From SXXH01 sp041165735 (lineage in GTDB: Bacteria; Planctomycetota; UBA1135; GCA-002686595), in contig JBKDQQ010000114.1 in the NCBI GenBank assembly GCA_046341775.1, positions 1 through 39,840 on the forward strand: a stretch of DNA of 39,840 bases. Direction: 5' to 3'. The notes under the pieces were generated by a model. That model saw only the letters and a list, made by a program, of their open reading frames with translations, ran no database searches and was not told the origin of the DNA. Positions 1-8,729 of this stretch are shown one piece after another; the stretch's first letter is position 1, and the number at the start of each line of letters is the position of its first letter. The position numbers were made by a program, and so were the translations under genes.

Positions 1-2
1 CG

Positions 3-10
3 GCTAGACT
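3..10 (+). promoter_or_regulatory. putative -10 element (GCTAGACT)
   Basis: The octamer GCTAGACT lies 9 bases before the ATG at 20. The same octamer, or one-to-three-base variants, stands before at least eight other starts in the window. The window begins here, so no -35 region can be seen. Confidence 0.4.
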
Positions 11-19
11 GCGCGGCCC

Positions 20-1282
20 ATGTCGAACGCAGCCCAGCGCGATGGTGGCGGCCGCTCGCCGCTTCTGTTCATCTTCCTGACGGTCTTCATCGACCTGCTC
101 GGCTTCGGGATCGTGATCCCGCTGCTCCCGATCTACTCGACGGCCTACGACGCGAGCGAGACCGAGCTCGGGCTGCTGTTCGCCTGCTTCTCCGGCATGC
201 AGTTCCTGTTCGCGCCCATGTGGGGACGCCTGTCCGACAAGATCGGGCGCAGGCCGGTGCTCGTCGGCGGCTTGTTCGGCACCGCGGCGAGCTACGCGCT
301 GTTCGCGCTCTCCGATTCCTTGTGGATGTTGTTCCTGTCGCGCGCCCTCGCTGGATTCCTCGCCGCGAACATCTCGACGGCCATGGCCTACGTCGCCGAC
401 GTGACCACGCCCGAGAACCGCGCCAAGGGCATGGGCTTGATCGGCGCCGCGTTCGGCATTGGCTTCACGCTCGGGCCGTTGATGGGCGGCGAACTGACGC
501 ACATCTCGCCCGCCGCGCCGGGCTGGGCCGCGGCCGGGTTCTCGCTGTTGGCGGCGCTCTACGCGTGGACGCAACTGGTCGAACCGCCGCGCGAACGGCG
601 CCAGTCGCGCGTGTTCTCGCTGGAGCAGGTGCGCGGCGCGCTCGCCGACGACCGCATCCGCACGCCGTACGTCTTGAGCTTCCTCTTCATCGTCGCCTTC
701 GCGAGCTTCGAGAGCATGTTCACGGCCTTCGGCCTCGCGCGCTTCCCCGAGGTGTTCGGGCTCGGTGTGCCGATCGAGGAGGCGAGCGTCGAGCAGATCC
801 TCGCCGCCGCGCCGATCACGGGGCGCTATCTGGCGGGGATCGGCGTCGTCAGCGCGGTCATCCAGGGCGGACTCATCCGGCGCCTCGTGCCCAAGCACGG
901 CGAGACCAAGCTCGCCATCGTCGGCCCCTGGTTCCTCGCCGCGGGCTTCCTGGTCGTCGCCCTGGCGCAGGACTGGACGATGGTCGTGATCGGTTGCTTG
1001 CTGATGCCCATCGGCTTCGGCTTGAACAACCCGAGCGTCAACTCGCTCATCTCGCGCGCCGCGCCCGGCGACCAGCAGGGCGCCTACCTGGGCTTGTCCC
1101 AATCGCTGGGCAGCCTGGCGCGCATGGTCGGGCCGATGTCGGCGGGCCTCGTGTTCACCGCCTACGGTCCCGACGCGCCGTTCTGGATGGGCGCGGCGCT
1201 GCTGGTCGTCTCGGGCTTCATCGCGCTGCGCTACCATCGGATCCATGGGGCGAGCTTCCCGAAGAAGGCCGCTGGGCACTGA
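20..1282 (+). CDS. MFS transporter, TetA-like drug/metabolite exporter
   Basis: This is a 420-residue inner-membrane protein of the major facilitator superfamily, probably a proton-coupled exporter of a small molecule. The first helix (about residues 14-36) reads like TetA-class exporters (VFIDLLGFGIVIPLLP). The cytoplasmic loop between helices 2 and 3 carries the family signature GRLSDKIGRRPV at residues 69-80. A second conserved stretch, GRYLAGIGVVSAVIQGGLIRR, begins the C-terminal half near residue 268, and length is usual for a 12-helix MFS protein. The ATG at 20 is the first in frame and follows a GCTAGACT box. The substrate cannot be read from sequence. pabB follows after 54 bases on the same strand, so co-transcription is possible but no functional link is evident. 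Confidence 0.85.
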   Translation: MSNAAQRDGGGRSPLLFIFLTVFIDLLGFGIVIPLLPIYSTAYDASETELGLLFACFSGMQFLFAPMWGRLSDKIGRRPVLVGGLFGTAASYALFALSDSLWMLFLSRALAGFLAANISTAMAYVADVTTPENRAKGMGLIGAAFGIGFTLGPLMGGELTHISPAAPGWAAAGFSLLAALYAWTQLVEPPRERRQSRVFSLEQVRGALADDRIRTPYVLSFLFIVAFASFESMFTAFGLARFPEVFGLGVPIEEASVEQILAAAPITGRYLAGIGVVSAVIQGGLIRRLVPKHGETKLAIVGPWFLAAGFLVVALAQDWTMVVIGCLLMPIGFGLNNPSVNSLISRAAPGDQQGAYLGLSQSLGSLARMVGPMSAGLVFTAYGPDAPFWMGAALLVVSGFIALRYHRIHGASFPKKAAGH

Positions 1283-1336
1283 GCGCGCGCAGCGCTTGAT
1301 CGCCGGCGTGGGGCCCGCTCGCGACTCGGCGACGCG

Positions 1337-2764
1337 GTGCGGAGCGGCGCCGTGACCTGGCACGTGCGACGCGTGGTGCGCGAACTTTCGCCCGCCCCCG
1401 GCGTGGCGGACGCCCTGCAGCGCTTGCGCGGAAGGCGCGGGCTCGCCGCGTGCGACAGCACCGGCGGCCATCCGGCGCGCAGCAGCTTCGTGGCCTTCGA
1501 CCCGCTGCGCGCGGATCCGCCGCCCGGTTCGCTCGCCGCGCTCGAGGCGTGGCGCTCGCAAGTCGTCGACGCTGGCGGCGATCCTCCGCCCACGGACTTC
1601 GCGGGGGGGGCCGTCCTCGCCTTGTCGTACGACCTCGGCGTCGCCGGAGAAGAACGGCATTTCGCGCCGCCACGCGATCCGTGGGGACTGCCGCTCGTGG
1701 CGGGCGGGCTCCATTGCGATTGGATCGCGTGGGATCACGAGAGCGGGCGCGCGTGGTTGGTGCTCGGCGAGGACGCCACGGGAGGATCGCTCGACGGGCG
1801 TCCACCGGCGAGCGAACGCGAGCGCGAGCTGCGCGCGCTCCTCGGCGCTCCGTGCGAACCGCCTGCGCCCTTCGCCCTCGTCGGCGAGTTGCGGCGCTTG
1901 ACCAGCGCCGTGCGCCACAAGGAGCGCATCGTCGACGTGCGGCGCAGGATCGGCCGCGGCGAGTTCTACCAGGCCAACCTGGCGCATCGTTTCGAAGCGC
2001 TGGTCCGCGGCGATCCTTTGGATGCGTACTTGCGGTTGCGCCGCCGCAATCCAGCACCATACGCCGGTTGCTTGTTCTACGACGAAGGCTCGTCGGCGGG
2101 CGCGACGCGCAGCCCGCGCGGCGCGATCCTGTCTTCGAGCCCGGAACTGCTGCTCGACTACGATGGCGTCGAGGCGCGCACGCGGCCCATCAAGGGCACG
2201 GTGGCGCGCGGCGTCGACGCAGCCGAGGATGCCCGTCGCAAGCAGGATCTCTTCGACAGCGCCAAGGATCGCGCCGAGTTGGCGATGATCGTCGACCTGG
2301 AGCGCAACGATCTGGGGCGCCTCGCGCGCACGGGGGGCGTGCGCGTCGAAGGTTGGCCGCGCGTCGAGTCCTACGCCACGGTGCACCATCTCGTGGCCGA
2401 TGTCGTGGGCCGGATGCACGCGGGCACGAGCGCCGTCGACGTGCTGGGCGCGTTGTTCCCCGGGGGGTCGATCACCGGAGCGCCGAAGGTCGCGGCCATG
2501 AAGGCCATCGCCGACTTGGAAGGCGAGGGCCGCGGGTGGTTCACCGGCGCGTTGGGTTGGATCGGGCACGACGGGCGCGCGGCGTTCAACATCCTGATCC
2601 GCACCATGGTCTGGCGTCCGCGCGCGGGCGGGCTGGCGGACCACGATGGCGAAGTGTGCTTCCATGTCGGCGGCGGCATCACCTTCGCCAGCGACCCGGC
2701 CGCGGAGGACGACGAGACGCTGCACAAGGCGCGCGCCTTGATCGAGGTCCTGGAAGGGCGTTGA
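1337..2764 (+). CDS. pabB: aminodeoxychorismate synthase component I
   Basis: Cytosolic enzyme of folate synthesis that aminates chorismate to 4-amino-4-deoxychorismate, normally with the glutaminase PabA. The 475-residue protein has the chorismate-binding domain in its C-terminal two thirds. It carries PIKGT at 284-288 with the PabB-specific lysine (K286; anthranilate synthases have alanine there), the Mg-binding DLERNDLGR at 320-328, and GGSITGAPK at 376-384. The start taken is GTG at 1337; a second GTG at 1352 would remove five residues and cannot be excluded. pabC follows after 35 bases. No pabA is visible in the window, so the amide transfer partner must be encoded elsewhere, or ammonia is used. 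Confidence 0.93.
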   Translation: MRSGAVTWHVRRVVRELSPAPGVADALQRLRGRRGLAACDSTGGHPARSSFVAFDPLRADPPPGSLAALEAWRSQVVDAGGDPPPTDFAGGAVLALSYDLGVAGEERHFAPPRDPWGLPLVAGGLHCDWIAWDHESGRAWLVLGEDATGGSLDGRPPASERERELRALLGAPCEPPAPFALVGELRRLTSAVRHKERIVDVRRRIGRGEFYQANLAHRFEALVRGDPLDAYLRLRRRNPAPYAGCLFYDEGSSAGATRSPRGAILSSSPELLLDYDGVEARTRPIKGTVARGVDAAEDARRKQDLFDSAKDRAELAMIVDLERNDLGRLARTGGVRVEGWPRVESYATVHHLVADVVGRMHAGTSAVDVLGALFPGGSITGAPKVAAMKAIADLEGEGRGWFTGALGWIGHDGRAAFNILIRTMVWRPRAGGLADHDGEVCFHVGGGITFASDPAAEDDETLHKARALIEVLEGR

Positions 2765-2799
2765 CCGGCGGTCCTCCGCCGACGAGTCTCGGGGCGCAC

Positions 2800-3663
2800 A
2801 TGCAGGCAGGACACGACGCACGCCAGGGCTCGGGCGCGACCGGCCAGGGTTCGATGGACCTGGCGCCGGTCCACGTCGGTCGCGTGTCGGTCGATGGCGT
2901 GCTCGTCGCGCCCGAGGCGGCGGGCCTGCCGGCGTGGTTCGTCGCGGCCAGCCAAGGGCTAGCCTGGTTCGAGACGCTGCGCGTGGTCGACGGACGCGTG
3001 GCGCGCGTGGAACGCCACTCCGCGCGCGCGACGAGGACCGCGCGCACCTTGGGCGTGGAACTACCCGACGCCTGGACGGACTGGGCGCGGGAACTCGCCG
3101 CGGAACTGCCGAGCGGACTGCACGCCTTGCGCGCCAGCTTCTTCGCCGCGCCGGGATTCGCGCCTCGCGCGCGCGTCGTGTGCGAGGCGCGCCTCGTCGA
3201 GGCTGCTCCCGATCCGTTGCGTCTCGCGCTGGTCGCGCGCCACGACCGCGACGACGACCCGCTGCTCGAGCACAAGCTCCACGCGCGCCTTGCATGGACG
3301 CGCGCCCGCGCGCATGCCCGCGCCTTGGACGCCTTCGATGCGTTGCTCCTCGATCGCGAAGGCCGCGTCGCCGAAGCCACGCTCGGTTGCGTGCTGGCGT
3401 TGGTCGATGGCGTGGTGCGCGCGCCGCGGCGTGGCGCCTTGGCGGGCATTGGTCGCGACCTCGCCCTGGAGGCGTCGCGCGGCATGGGGGCAGGGATCGA
3501 CGAAGGTCCGCTCTTCGCCGTCGAACTGCGGCGCGCCGAGGCGTTGGTGCTGGCGAACGCCGTGCGCGAGTGCCTCGCGGTCGACGAGCTCGTCCATGGC
3601 CTGCGCTTTCCGCGTTCGCGCGAGTTGGCCGCGGCGTGGAACGCGCGATTGCCGCGGTCCTAG
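2800..3663 (+). CDS. pabC: aminotransferase class IV, probable 4-amino-4-deoxychorismate lyase
   Basis: PLP enzyme of fold type IV expected to release pyruvate from aminodeoxychorismate to give 4-aminobenzoate. The family pattern is visible: QGLAWFETLRVVDGRV near residues 52-67, then ERHSARATRTARTLGV, the likely PLP lysine K159 in LEHKLHARLAW, and the downstream acidic motif DREGRVAEATLGCV at 185-198. Length is 287 residues from the ATG at 2800. An ATG at 2854 is also possible because the first 18 residues look unlike the family, and a TTG at 2761 would overlap the pabB stop. The fold alone does not separate lyase from D-amino acid or branched-chain transaminases; the pabB neighbour supports the call. 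Confidence 0.8.
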   Translation: MQAGHDARQGSGATGQGSMDLAPVHVGRVSVDGVLVAPEAAGLPAWFVAASQGLAWFETLRVVDGRVARVERHSARATRTARTLGVELPDAWTDWARELAAELPSGLHALRASFFAAPGFAPRARVVCEARLVEAAPDPLRLALVARHDRDDDPLLEHKLHARLAWTRARAHARALDAFDALLLDREGRVAEATLGCVLALVDGVVRAPRRGALAGIGRDLALEASRGMGAGIDEGPLFAVELRRAEALVLANAVRECLAVDELVHGLRFPRSRELAAAWNARLPRS

Positions 3664-4113
3664 CGCGGCGAGGTGGCGGCACCCGGCCTCCTCGCGACCC
3701 ATGGGGAGGACACTCGGCCGGCGCGGGGCGTGGATGGGCGCCGCGACGGCCATCGCATCGAGGGGTGGCGGCGCGAACGCACGCGCCATGGAGTCGAAGC
3801 CGTGGCCGAGCACGCAACCGAATGGCGCAGGCGTCCGCGGCCACGGATCCGGCGCGATCCAGGCCCCGTGCCTGCGGCGCGGGGAAGAACCTGAAGCCGC
3901 CGAGCGTCCATCTCGCCAGCACCGGGCCGGAACCTTGCGCGCCGCGCGCGGCTGGGGGGTAGGGATGGCAAGGGTGGCAGGGAACTTGCGGGGATCCGCG
4001 GACGAGCGTCGTTCGCGGCTTGCACCCGCGTGCTGCGCACGATGACAATCCTCGCGCGCCCTGCTCCTGGAGCAGGCCGCTCCACCCGACCCGACGGCCA
4101 TCGCCCAAGCACC
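3664..4113. other. gene-free interval between pabC and the next operon
   Basis: The 450 bases hold no reading frame with recognisable protein features on either strand; the open frames here are arginine-rich shadows of GC-rich DNA. The only structure I find is a 17-base palindrome at 4060-4076. The promoter of the downstream five-gene operon should lie here. Confidence 0.55.
4060..4076. promoter_or_regulatory. 17-base palindrome, possible operator
   Basis: CCTGCTCC and GGAGCAGG are perfect 8-base inverted arms around one central T, 37 bases before the ATG at 4114. Arms this close with a one-base centre fit a dimeric repressor site better than an RNA hairpin. A chance palindrome cannot be excluded. 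Confidence 0.3.
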
Positions 4114-4935
4114 ATGAAGACTCCCTACCTCGCCCTGCACTTCGCCTGCTTCGTCTGCGCCCTCGCGCCCGCGACGCCGGTCTCGTCCGCGCCCGGCGCT
4201 TCCGCTTCGGTGGCGCAAGGCGCCGCGCAGGATGCGCCCGCCGACAAGCGCCCCGAGATCGCGGCCAAGATCGAGAAGGCCAAGGGCATGTGGGGCGACA
4301 AGAAGGGCGGCAAGGACGCGGAGATCATCGCCACCATCGACGAGTTGCTCGTCGAGTACCCGAAGTCCGGCCCGAAGGACAAGTCGTCGATCGTCGCGTT
4401 CCTCGGCAAGAGCATCGAGCAGAAGCGCGACGAGGTGTCCGAGGGCGTGCCGAACAACAAGCTGGCGATGGCCGCCGCGGTGGCGCTGGGCGCGATGGGG
4501 CCCGAGGCGACGAAGACGCTCGAGGGTTGGATCGACGACAAGCGCCTCAAGAAGGATGTGGCGCTGGTCGGGCGCCTGGTGCTGTCGTTGGGCAAGACCA
4601 AGGATCCCGCCGCCACGCGCAAGCTGATCAAGCTTCTCGAGCACCCCGAGCCGCCGCTCGTGTCGGCCGCCGCGCAGGCGCTGGGCGAGTTCAAGGAGGC
4701 CGACCTGAAGGTCCGCAAGGAGGCCTTCGAGTCGATGCTCAAGGTGTTGATGTCGAGCTTCAACAACAAGGAAGGCAATCCCAACGACCTCGTCGCCAAG
4801 GAACGCTACGACATCATCGGCTCGCCCATCATCACCAGCCTCAGGGCGCTCTCCGGCCACGATGAACGCGAGCCGGCCGCTTGGCAGGCTTGGTGGAACA
4901 ACAACAAGAACAAGGACTGGAACAAGAAGGACTGA
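4114..4935 (+). CDS. exported HEAT-like repeat protein of unknown role
   Basis: 273 residues from the ATG at 4114. The N-terminus (MKTPYLALHFACFVCALAPA) is a plausible signal peptide with cleavage after about residue 30 in a Ser/Ala-rich stretch. The rest is alpha-helical with alternating Ala/Leu helices, for example MAAAVALGAMGPEATKTLEG and LVSAAAQALGEFKEADLKVR, which look like two to four degenerate HEAT repeats and suggest a protein-protein scaffold outside the cytoplasm. The C-terminus is rich in Lys and Asn (WWNNNKNKDWNKKD). A start at 4030 would add 28 residues without signal character. The stop overlaps the next start (TGATG), so the two are probably co-translated. Specific function not recognised. 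Confidence 0.75.
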   Translation: MKTPYLALHFACFVCALAPATPVSSAPGASASVAQGAAQDAPADKRPEIAAKIEKAKGMWGDKKGGKDAEIIATIDELLVEYPKSGPKDKSSIVAFLGKSIEQKRDEVSEGVPNNKLAMAAAVALGAMGPEATKTLEGWIDDKRLKKDVALVGRLVLSLGKTKDPAATRKLIKLLEHPEPPLVSAAAQALGEFKEADLKVRKEAFESMLKVLMSSFNNKEGNPNDLVAKERYDIIGSPIITSLRALSGHDEREPAAWQAWWNNNKNKDWNKKD

Positions 4936-6338
4936 TGTTGCGCGCGCGCCTCGCGATGGACGCCGGCTGTTGGGTGCGCGCATCGCTGGCGCTCCTCGCT
5001 GCGTGCGCGTCGAACTCCTGCGGTCCGTCGGGCGGCGCGGCCGGCGCGTCGGCTCCCGCCACGTCCGCCCCCGAGCCTTCCGAGTCCGCCTCCAGCGCCG
5101 CCGCCGCGTCGTCGACCGTGGGCTCGAAGTCCGCGCCGCCGACCGCGGACGAGGTGGCTTCGTTGCGCGCGCGCGTGCAAGCGCTCGAGGACGAGTTGCT
5201 GCGCACGCGCGCGGACTTGAAGTCGGAAGCGGAGCGGCGGCTGCGCCGCGAGGAGGAGTGGCTCGAGTACACGCGCGGCATCGCGCTGCTCGAATCGCTC
5301 GCCGCCGGCGTCCCGAAGTTCGAGGTCGATCCGGATGTCGCGCGTTCGCGCGGAGGCGATGCTTCCGCGGCCAATGCCGAACCACCCCAGGCCGCCGCCA
5401 GCGCTGCGCATGCGCCCGCGCGGGACGAGGCCGAGGCCGAACCGGACGGTGGCGGGTTGGGCGCGGCGAGTGCGTCCATCGCGAGCGACGCGGCGACACG
5501 GGTCCCTCCCGCGCCGGAGGCGGGCGGCACGCCGAGCTTGACGAGCGAGATGGCCTTGGCGCGCTTGCGGGCGCTGCTCGCCGCCGAAGCGGTGCGCGGC
5601 GTCGACGTGCTCGAGGTGGGCCTGGTGCAGTCCGACCACCTGGGACCGGTCGTGCTGCGCGTGCGCGACGAGGCGGGCCGCGTGCTCTCGGTCCTCGCCG
5701 CCGATCGGTTGCGCCTCGAGTGCTCGCGCGCCGGGCGCAGCGTCACCTTGGTGCTCGAGCACGGCTACGAGCGCAAGGCGGGCGCGAAGACGAGCTTCGA
5801 AGGCGGGCCTGCCGACGAAGATGGTCGCGGCGGCGTGCGGCGCGTCGTCGTCGCCGATTGCGATCCGCGGCCGTGGCTCGAGGGCTTGCCGTCCTTGTTC
5901 CGACCCGAGGCCTTGCAGCCCGCTCCGCACGACGGCTCGATCAGCGTGGAGAGCCTGCGCGCCGCGCTGAACATCAAGCTGCGCGAGGACCTGTCGGCGG
6001 GCCATTGGCGCGTCGAGGGGTTGGGGGGCGTGCAACGCGGCGTCCTGTTCGAGGTGTCGCTGGCCCAGTTGGACGAGAAGGGCAACCGCGTGCGCACGCT
6101 GGTCGCCGATCGCGCGACCATCGCGCCGCTGTCGGCGGACGCGGCCCGCGGGGTCGAGGTGCTGCTGCAGGATGGTTCGCAGGTCAAGGTCGACAGCACC
6201 ACGCCGTTCCTCGACGCGCGCTTCCGCCTCGTGCTGCCGCGCGCGGATCTCGCCGAATGGCGCGCCGCGCGCATCCCCATGGTGGAGGCCCCGGGCGCCG
6301 GGGCGAAGTCCGAGGCGCCGGTCGACCAACCGCGTTGA
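4935..6338 (+). CDS. putative lipoprotein with coiled coil, unknown function
   Basis: 467 residues; the ATG overlaps the previous stop by one base. A lipobox LLAAC puts the lipidated cysteine at residue 24, so the protein is probably membrane-anchored on the outer face. After a low-complexity Ala/Ser/Pro linker comes a heptad-rich segment (about residues 73-115, beginning DEVASLRARVQALEDELLRT) predicted to form a coiled coil. The C-terminal half has no domain I recognise, but two similar stretches repeat: MALARLRALLAAEAVRGVDVLEV followed by VVLRVRDEAGRVLSVLAADR, and ESLRAALNIKLREDLSA followed by SLAQLDEKGNRVRTLVADRA. This suggests an internal duplication of one domain of about 120-150 residues. 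Confidence 0.75.
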   Translation: MLRARLAMDAGCWVRASLALLAACASNSCGPSGGAAGASAPATSAPEPSESASSAAAASSTVGSKSAPPTADEVASLRARVQALEDELLRTRADLKSEAERRLRREEEWLEYTRGIALLESLAAGVPKFEVDPDVARSRGGDASAANAEPPQAAASAAHAPARDEAEAEPDGGGLGAASASIASDAATRVPPAPEAGGTPSLTSEMALARLRALLAAEAVRGVDVLEVGLVQSDHLGPVVLRVRDEAGRVLSVLAADRLRLECSRAGRSVTLVLEHGYERKAGAKTSFEGGPADEDGRGGVRRVVVADCDPRPWLEGLPSLFRPEALQPAPHDGSISVESLRAALNIKLREDLSAGHWRVEGLGGVQRGVLFEVSLAQLDEKGNRVRTLVADRATIAPLSADAARGVEVLLQDGSQVKVDSTTPFLDARFRLVLPRADLAEWRAARIPMVEAPGAGAKSEAPVDQPR

Positions 6339-6390
6339 CGCGGCGCGGGGCGCGAGGCGAAGATCGGCGCGCCGCGAGCGAGGACCCAGC

Positions 6391-7779
6391 GTGAAAGACA
6401 ACCGCACCGATCCCTTCGATTGGGACGCGCCGCAGCCACGCCAGGAAGCCGCTGCGGCCAGCGTGATGTCCGTGTCGCAGGTCTGCGCCAAGGCCGGCGC
6501 GGTGCTCAAGGCCTTGGGCATGGTGGTGGTCGAGGGCGAGTTGTCGCGCATCACCGACCACCAGGCCTCCGGGCACATGTACTTCGACCTGAAGGACGCG
6601 GCGGCGCGCGTGTCGTGCAGCCTGTTCCGTCCTTCGCGCGCCGGTGCCTTGCGCGGCCTCTCGCTGCGCGAGGGCATGCAGGTGCGCATCACCGGCAAGC
6701 TCGAGATCTACGGACCGCAGGGCAAGTTCTCGCTGGTCGTCACGCGCGTCGAGGCCGCCGGCGTCGGCGCGTTGATGCAGGAGTACGAGCGCCTCAAGCA
6801 GGAGCTCCTCCAGAAGGGCTGGTTCGAGCGCAAGCGGCCCTTGCCGCCGGCCCCCTGCCTCGTCGGCGTGGTCACGAGCCGTTCGGGCGCCGCGTTGCAG
6901 GACTTCCTGCGCACGCGCGCCCAACGCTGGCCGGGACACCCGTTGCTCGTCGCGCATGCCGCGGTCCAAGGCCAAGGCGCCGCGGAGGAGGTGGCGCGCG
7001 GCATCCGAGCCCTCGAGGCGCGGGGCGTCGATGTCGTCGTCGTGTGCCGCGGCGGAGGCTCGGTCGAGGACTTGTGGGCCTTCAACGAGCGCCCCTTGCT
7101 CGAGGCGGTGTGGAACTGCTCCAAGCCCGTCGTGTCCGGCGTGGGCCACGAGATCGACACGACCTTGTGCGACCTGGTCGCCGACCTGCGCGCGCACACG
7201 CCCACCGACGCGGCCGAGAAGGTCTTCCCCGACCGCGCGGCGCTCGAGGAGCGCATCGAGTCGGTCGACATCGACCTCGGGCGGGCCATGGACGCGCTGC
7301 TGGGCGAGGCCGAGGCGCGCCTCGACCAGCTCGCCACGCGTCCGTGCTTGTCGAGCCCGCGCTGGTTCCTCGACGAACGCGCGGCGCGCCTCGGCCGCGC
7401 CGCCACCGGGCTCGTCGAGCGCATGGCGGGACTCGTGCTGCGCGCCGAGGCGCGCCTCGAGTCCGCCGCGCGGCGCGTCGAGCGCCGTTCCCCGCGCGTC
7501 GAGTTGGAGCAACGCGCGGCGCGCCTGCAGCTTCTCGCCGCGCGCCTCGTGGCCGCGCCGCAGGCGCGCCTGGAGCGCGTGTCCAATCGACTGGACAGCT
7601 CGGCGCGCACGCTCGAGGCGGTGTCGCCGCTCTCCGTCCTCGGCCGCGGCTATTCGATCACCTTCGTCGAGGGCGCTTCCAAGCCGCTGGTCGACGCCGC
7701 CGACGCGCCGCCCGGCGCGACCCTGGTGACCAGGCTCGCCCACGGGGAACTGCGCTCGCGCGTGGAAGGCGGCTCGTGA
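6391..7779 (+). CDS. xseA: exodeoxyribonuclease VII large subunit
   Basis: Catalytic subunit of the single-strand-specific nuclease ExoVII, cytosolic, acting in DNA repair. The 462-residue protein has an N-terminal OB-fold (about residues 26-125, with VVVEGELSRITDHQASGHMYF). The catalytic core follows with SRSGAALQDFLRT, CRGGGSVEDLWAFNE (219-233) and SGVGHEIDTTLCD (249-261), then a long helical C-terminal region and the ending GRGYSITFVEG typical of XseA. The start is GTG at 6391. The small subunit gene xseB, often adjacent, is not seen here. The stop overlaps the GTG start of the glycosyltransferase gene. Confidence 0.95.
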   Translation: MKDNRTDPFDWDAPQPRQEAAAASVMSVSQVCAKAGAVLKALGMVVVEGELSRITDHQASGHMYFDLKDAAARVSCSLFRPSRAGALRGLSLREGMQVRITGKLEIYGPQGKFSLVVTRVEAAGVGALMQEYERLKQELLQKGWFERKRPLPPAPCLVGVVTSRSGAALQDFLRTRAQRWPGHPLLVAHAAVQGQGAAEEVARGIRALEARGVDVVVVCRGGGSVEDLWAFNERPLLEAVWNCSKPVVSGVGHEIDTTLCDLVADLRAHTPTDAAEKVFPDRAALEERIESVDIDLGRAMDALLGEAEARLDQLATRPCLSSPRWFLDERAARLGRAATGLVERMAGLVLRAEARLESAARRVERRSPRVELEQRAARLQLLAARLVAAPQARLERVSNRLDSSARTLEAVSPLSVLGRGYSITFVEGASKPLVDAADAPPGATLVTRLAHGELRSRVEGGS

Positions 7780-8729
7780 GCGGTTCGGTCGCGGTCGTCG
7801 TCAATTGGAACGGAGGCGCGGGCAACCTCGCCTGCATCGAGTCGCTGCTGCGCGGCGGCTTCGCGCCCGGCGACATCGTGTTCGTCGACAACGGCTCGCG
7901 CGACGGCTCGCTGGAACTGGTGCGCGCGCGGCATCCCGACCTGCGCTTCCTGGAGAACGGCGCCAACCTCGGCTTCGGCAAGGCCTCCAACCAAGGCCTC
8001 GCGCTGGCCTTCGAGCGCGGCGCGCAGTCCGTGTTCTTCGTGAACAACGACGTCGAGGTCGACCGCGCGATGCTGCAGCGCCTGCAGGAGGAACTCGCCA
8101 CGCGTCCGGAGGTGGGCATCGCCGGACCGCGCATCCTCCAGCGCGCCGACGACCGGCGCGTCTGGTCGGCCGGCGGGCGCGTCGACTGGCGGCAGAACCT
8201 GTCGAAGCTCTTGGGACACGGCTCGCCCGACGCGGGCCCATGGCGCACGACGCGCACGGTCGACTACGTGGCCGGGTGCGCGCTGCTCGCGCGCGCCGAC
8301 TTGCTGCGGCGCCTCGGCGGCTTCGACGACGCGTACTTCGCCTACATGGAGGACGTGGACTTGTGCCTGCGGGCGCGCGCGCTGGGGCAATCCACGGTGT
8401 GCGTGGGCTCGGCCGTCGCGTGGCACGCGCCCAGTTCCGCCACGGGCGGCGGCTACAGCGCGCGTCGCAAGTACATGAACGCGCTGAACAGTTGGCGCTT
8501 CCTGCGGCGCCACGCCAATCCGACGCAGTGGGCGAGCTTCGTCGTGCACGATTGCCTGAGTTGGCCGTTCGTGCTGCTCGCGGGGATCGCTCGCGGCCGT
8601 GGGCGCGCCGCGCTCGCCAAGGGCCTCGGCTTGTGGCACGGCCTGCTCGGTCGCGCCGTCGACCCGGCCTACATCGCCGACGGTGCGTCGTGGTTGTGGC
8701 CCTCCGCCGGGGAGCGCGGCAAGGCGTGA
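7776..8729 (+). CDS. family 2 glycosyltransferase, rhamnosyltransferase-like
   Basis: 317-residue GT-A fold glycosyltransferase, probably cytosolic or membrane-peripheral, moving a sugar from a nucleotide donor to a cell-envelope glycan. Visible motifs are VVVNWNG at the N-terminus, VDNGSRDGS at 37-45 for nucleotide binding, NLGFGKASNQG, the DxD-like FVNNDVEVD near 88-96, and the acceptor-side EDVDLCLRARALG near 203, as in WbbL/RfbF-like rhamnosyltransferases. The GTG start overlaps the xseA stop by four bases, and its own stop overlaps the next GTG in the same way. The exact sugar is not determinable. Confidence 0.88.
   Translation: MSGSVAVVVNWNGGAGNLACIESLLRGGFAPGDIVFVDNGSRDGSLELVRARHPDLRFLENGANLGFGKASNQGLALAFERGAQSVFFVNNDVEVDRAMLQRLQEELATRPEVGIAGPRILQRADDRRVWSAGGRVDWRQNLSKLLGHGSPDAGPWRTTRTVDYVAGCALLARADLLRRLGGFDDAYFAYMEDVDLCLRARALGQSTVCVGSAVAWHAPSSATGGGYSARRKYMNALNSWRFLRRHANPTQWASFVVHDCLSWPFVLLAGIARGRGRAALAKGLGLWHGLLGRAVDPAYIADGASWLWPSAGERGKA

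Noticed and set aside
3660..4115. Minus-strand frame of 151 codons in the gene-free interval
   Set aside because: The product is Arg/Pro/Ser-rich without start context, domains or family-like sequence.
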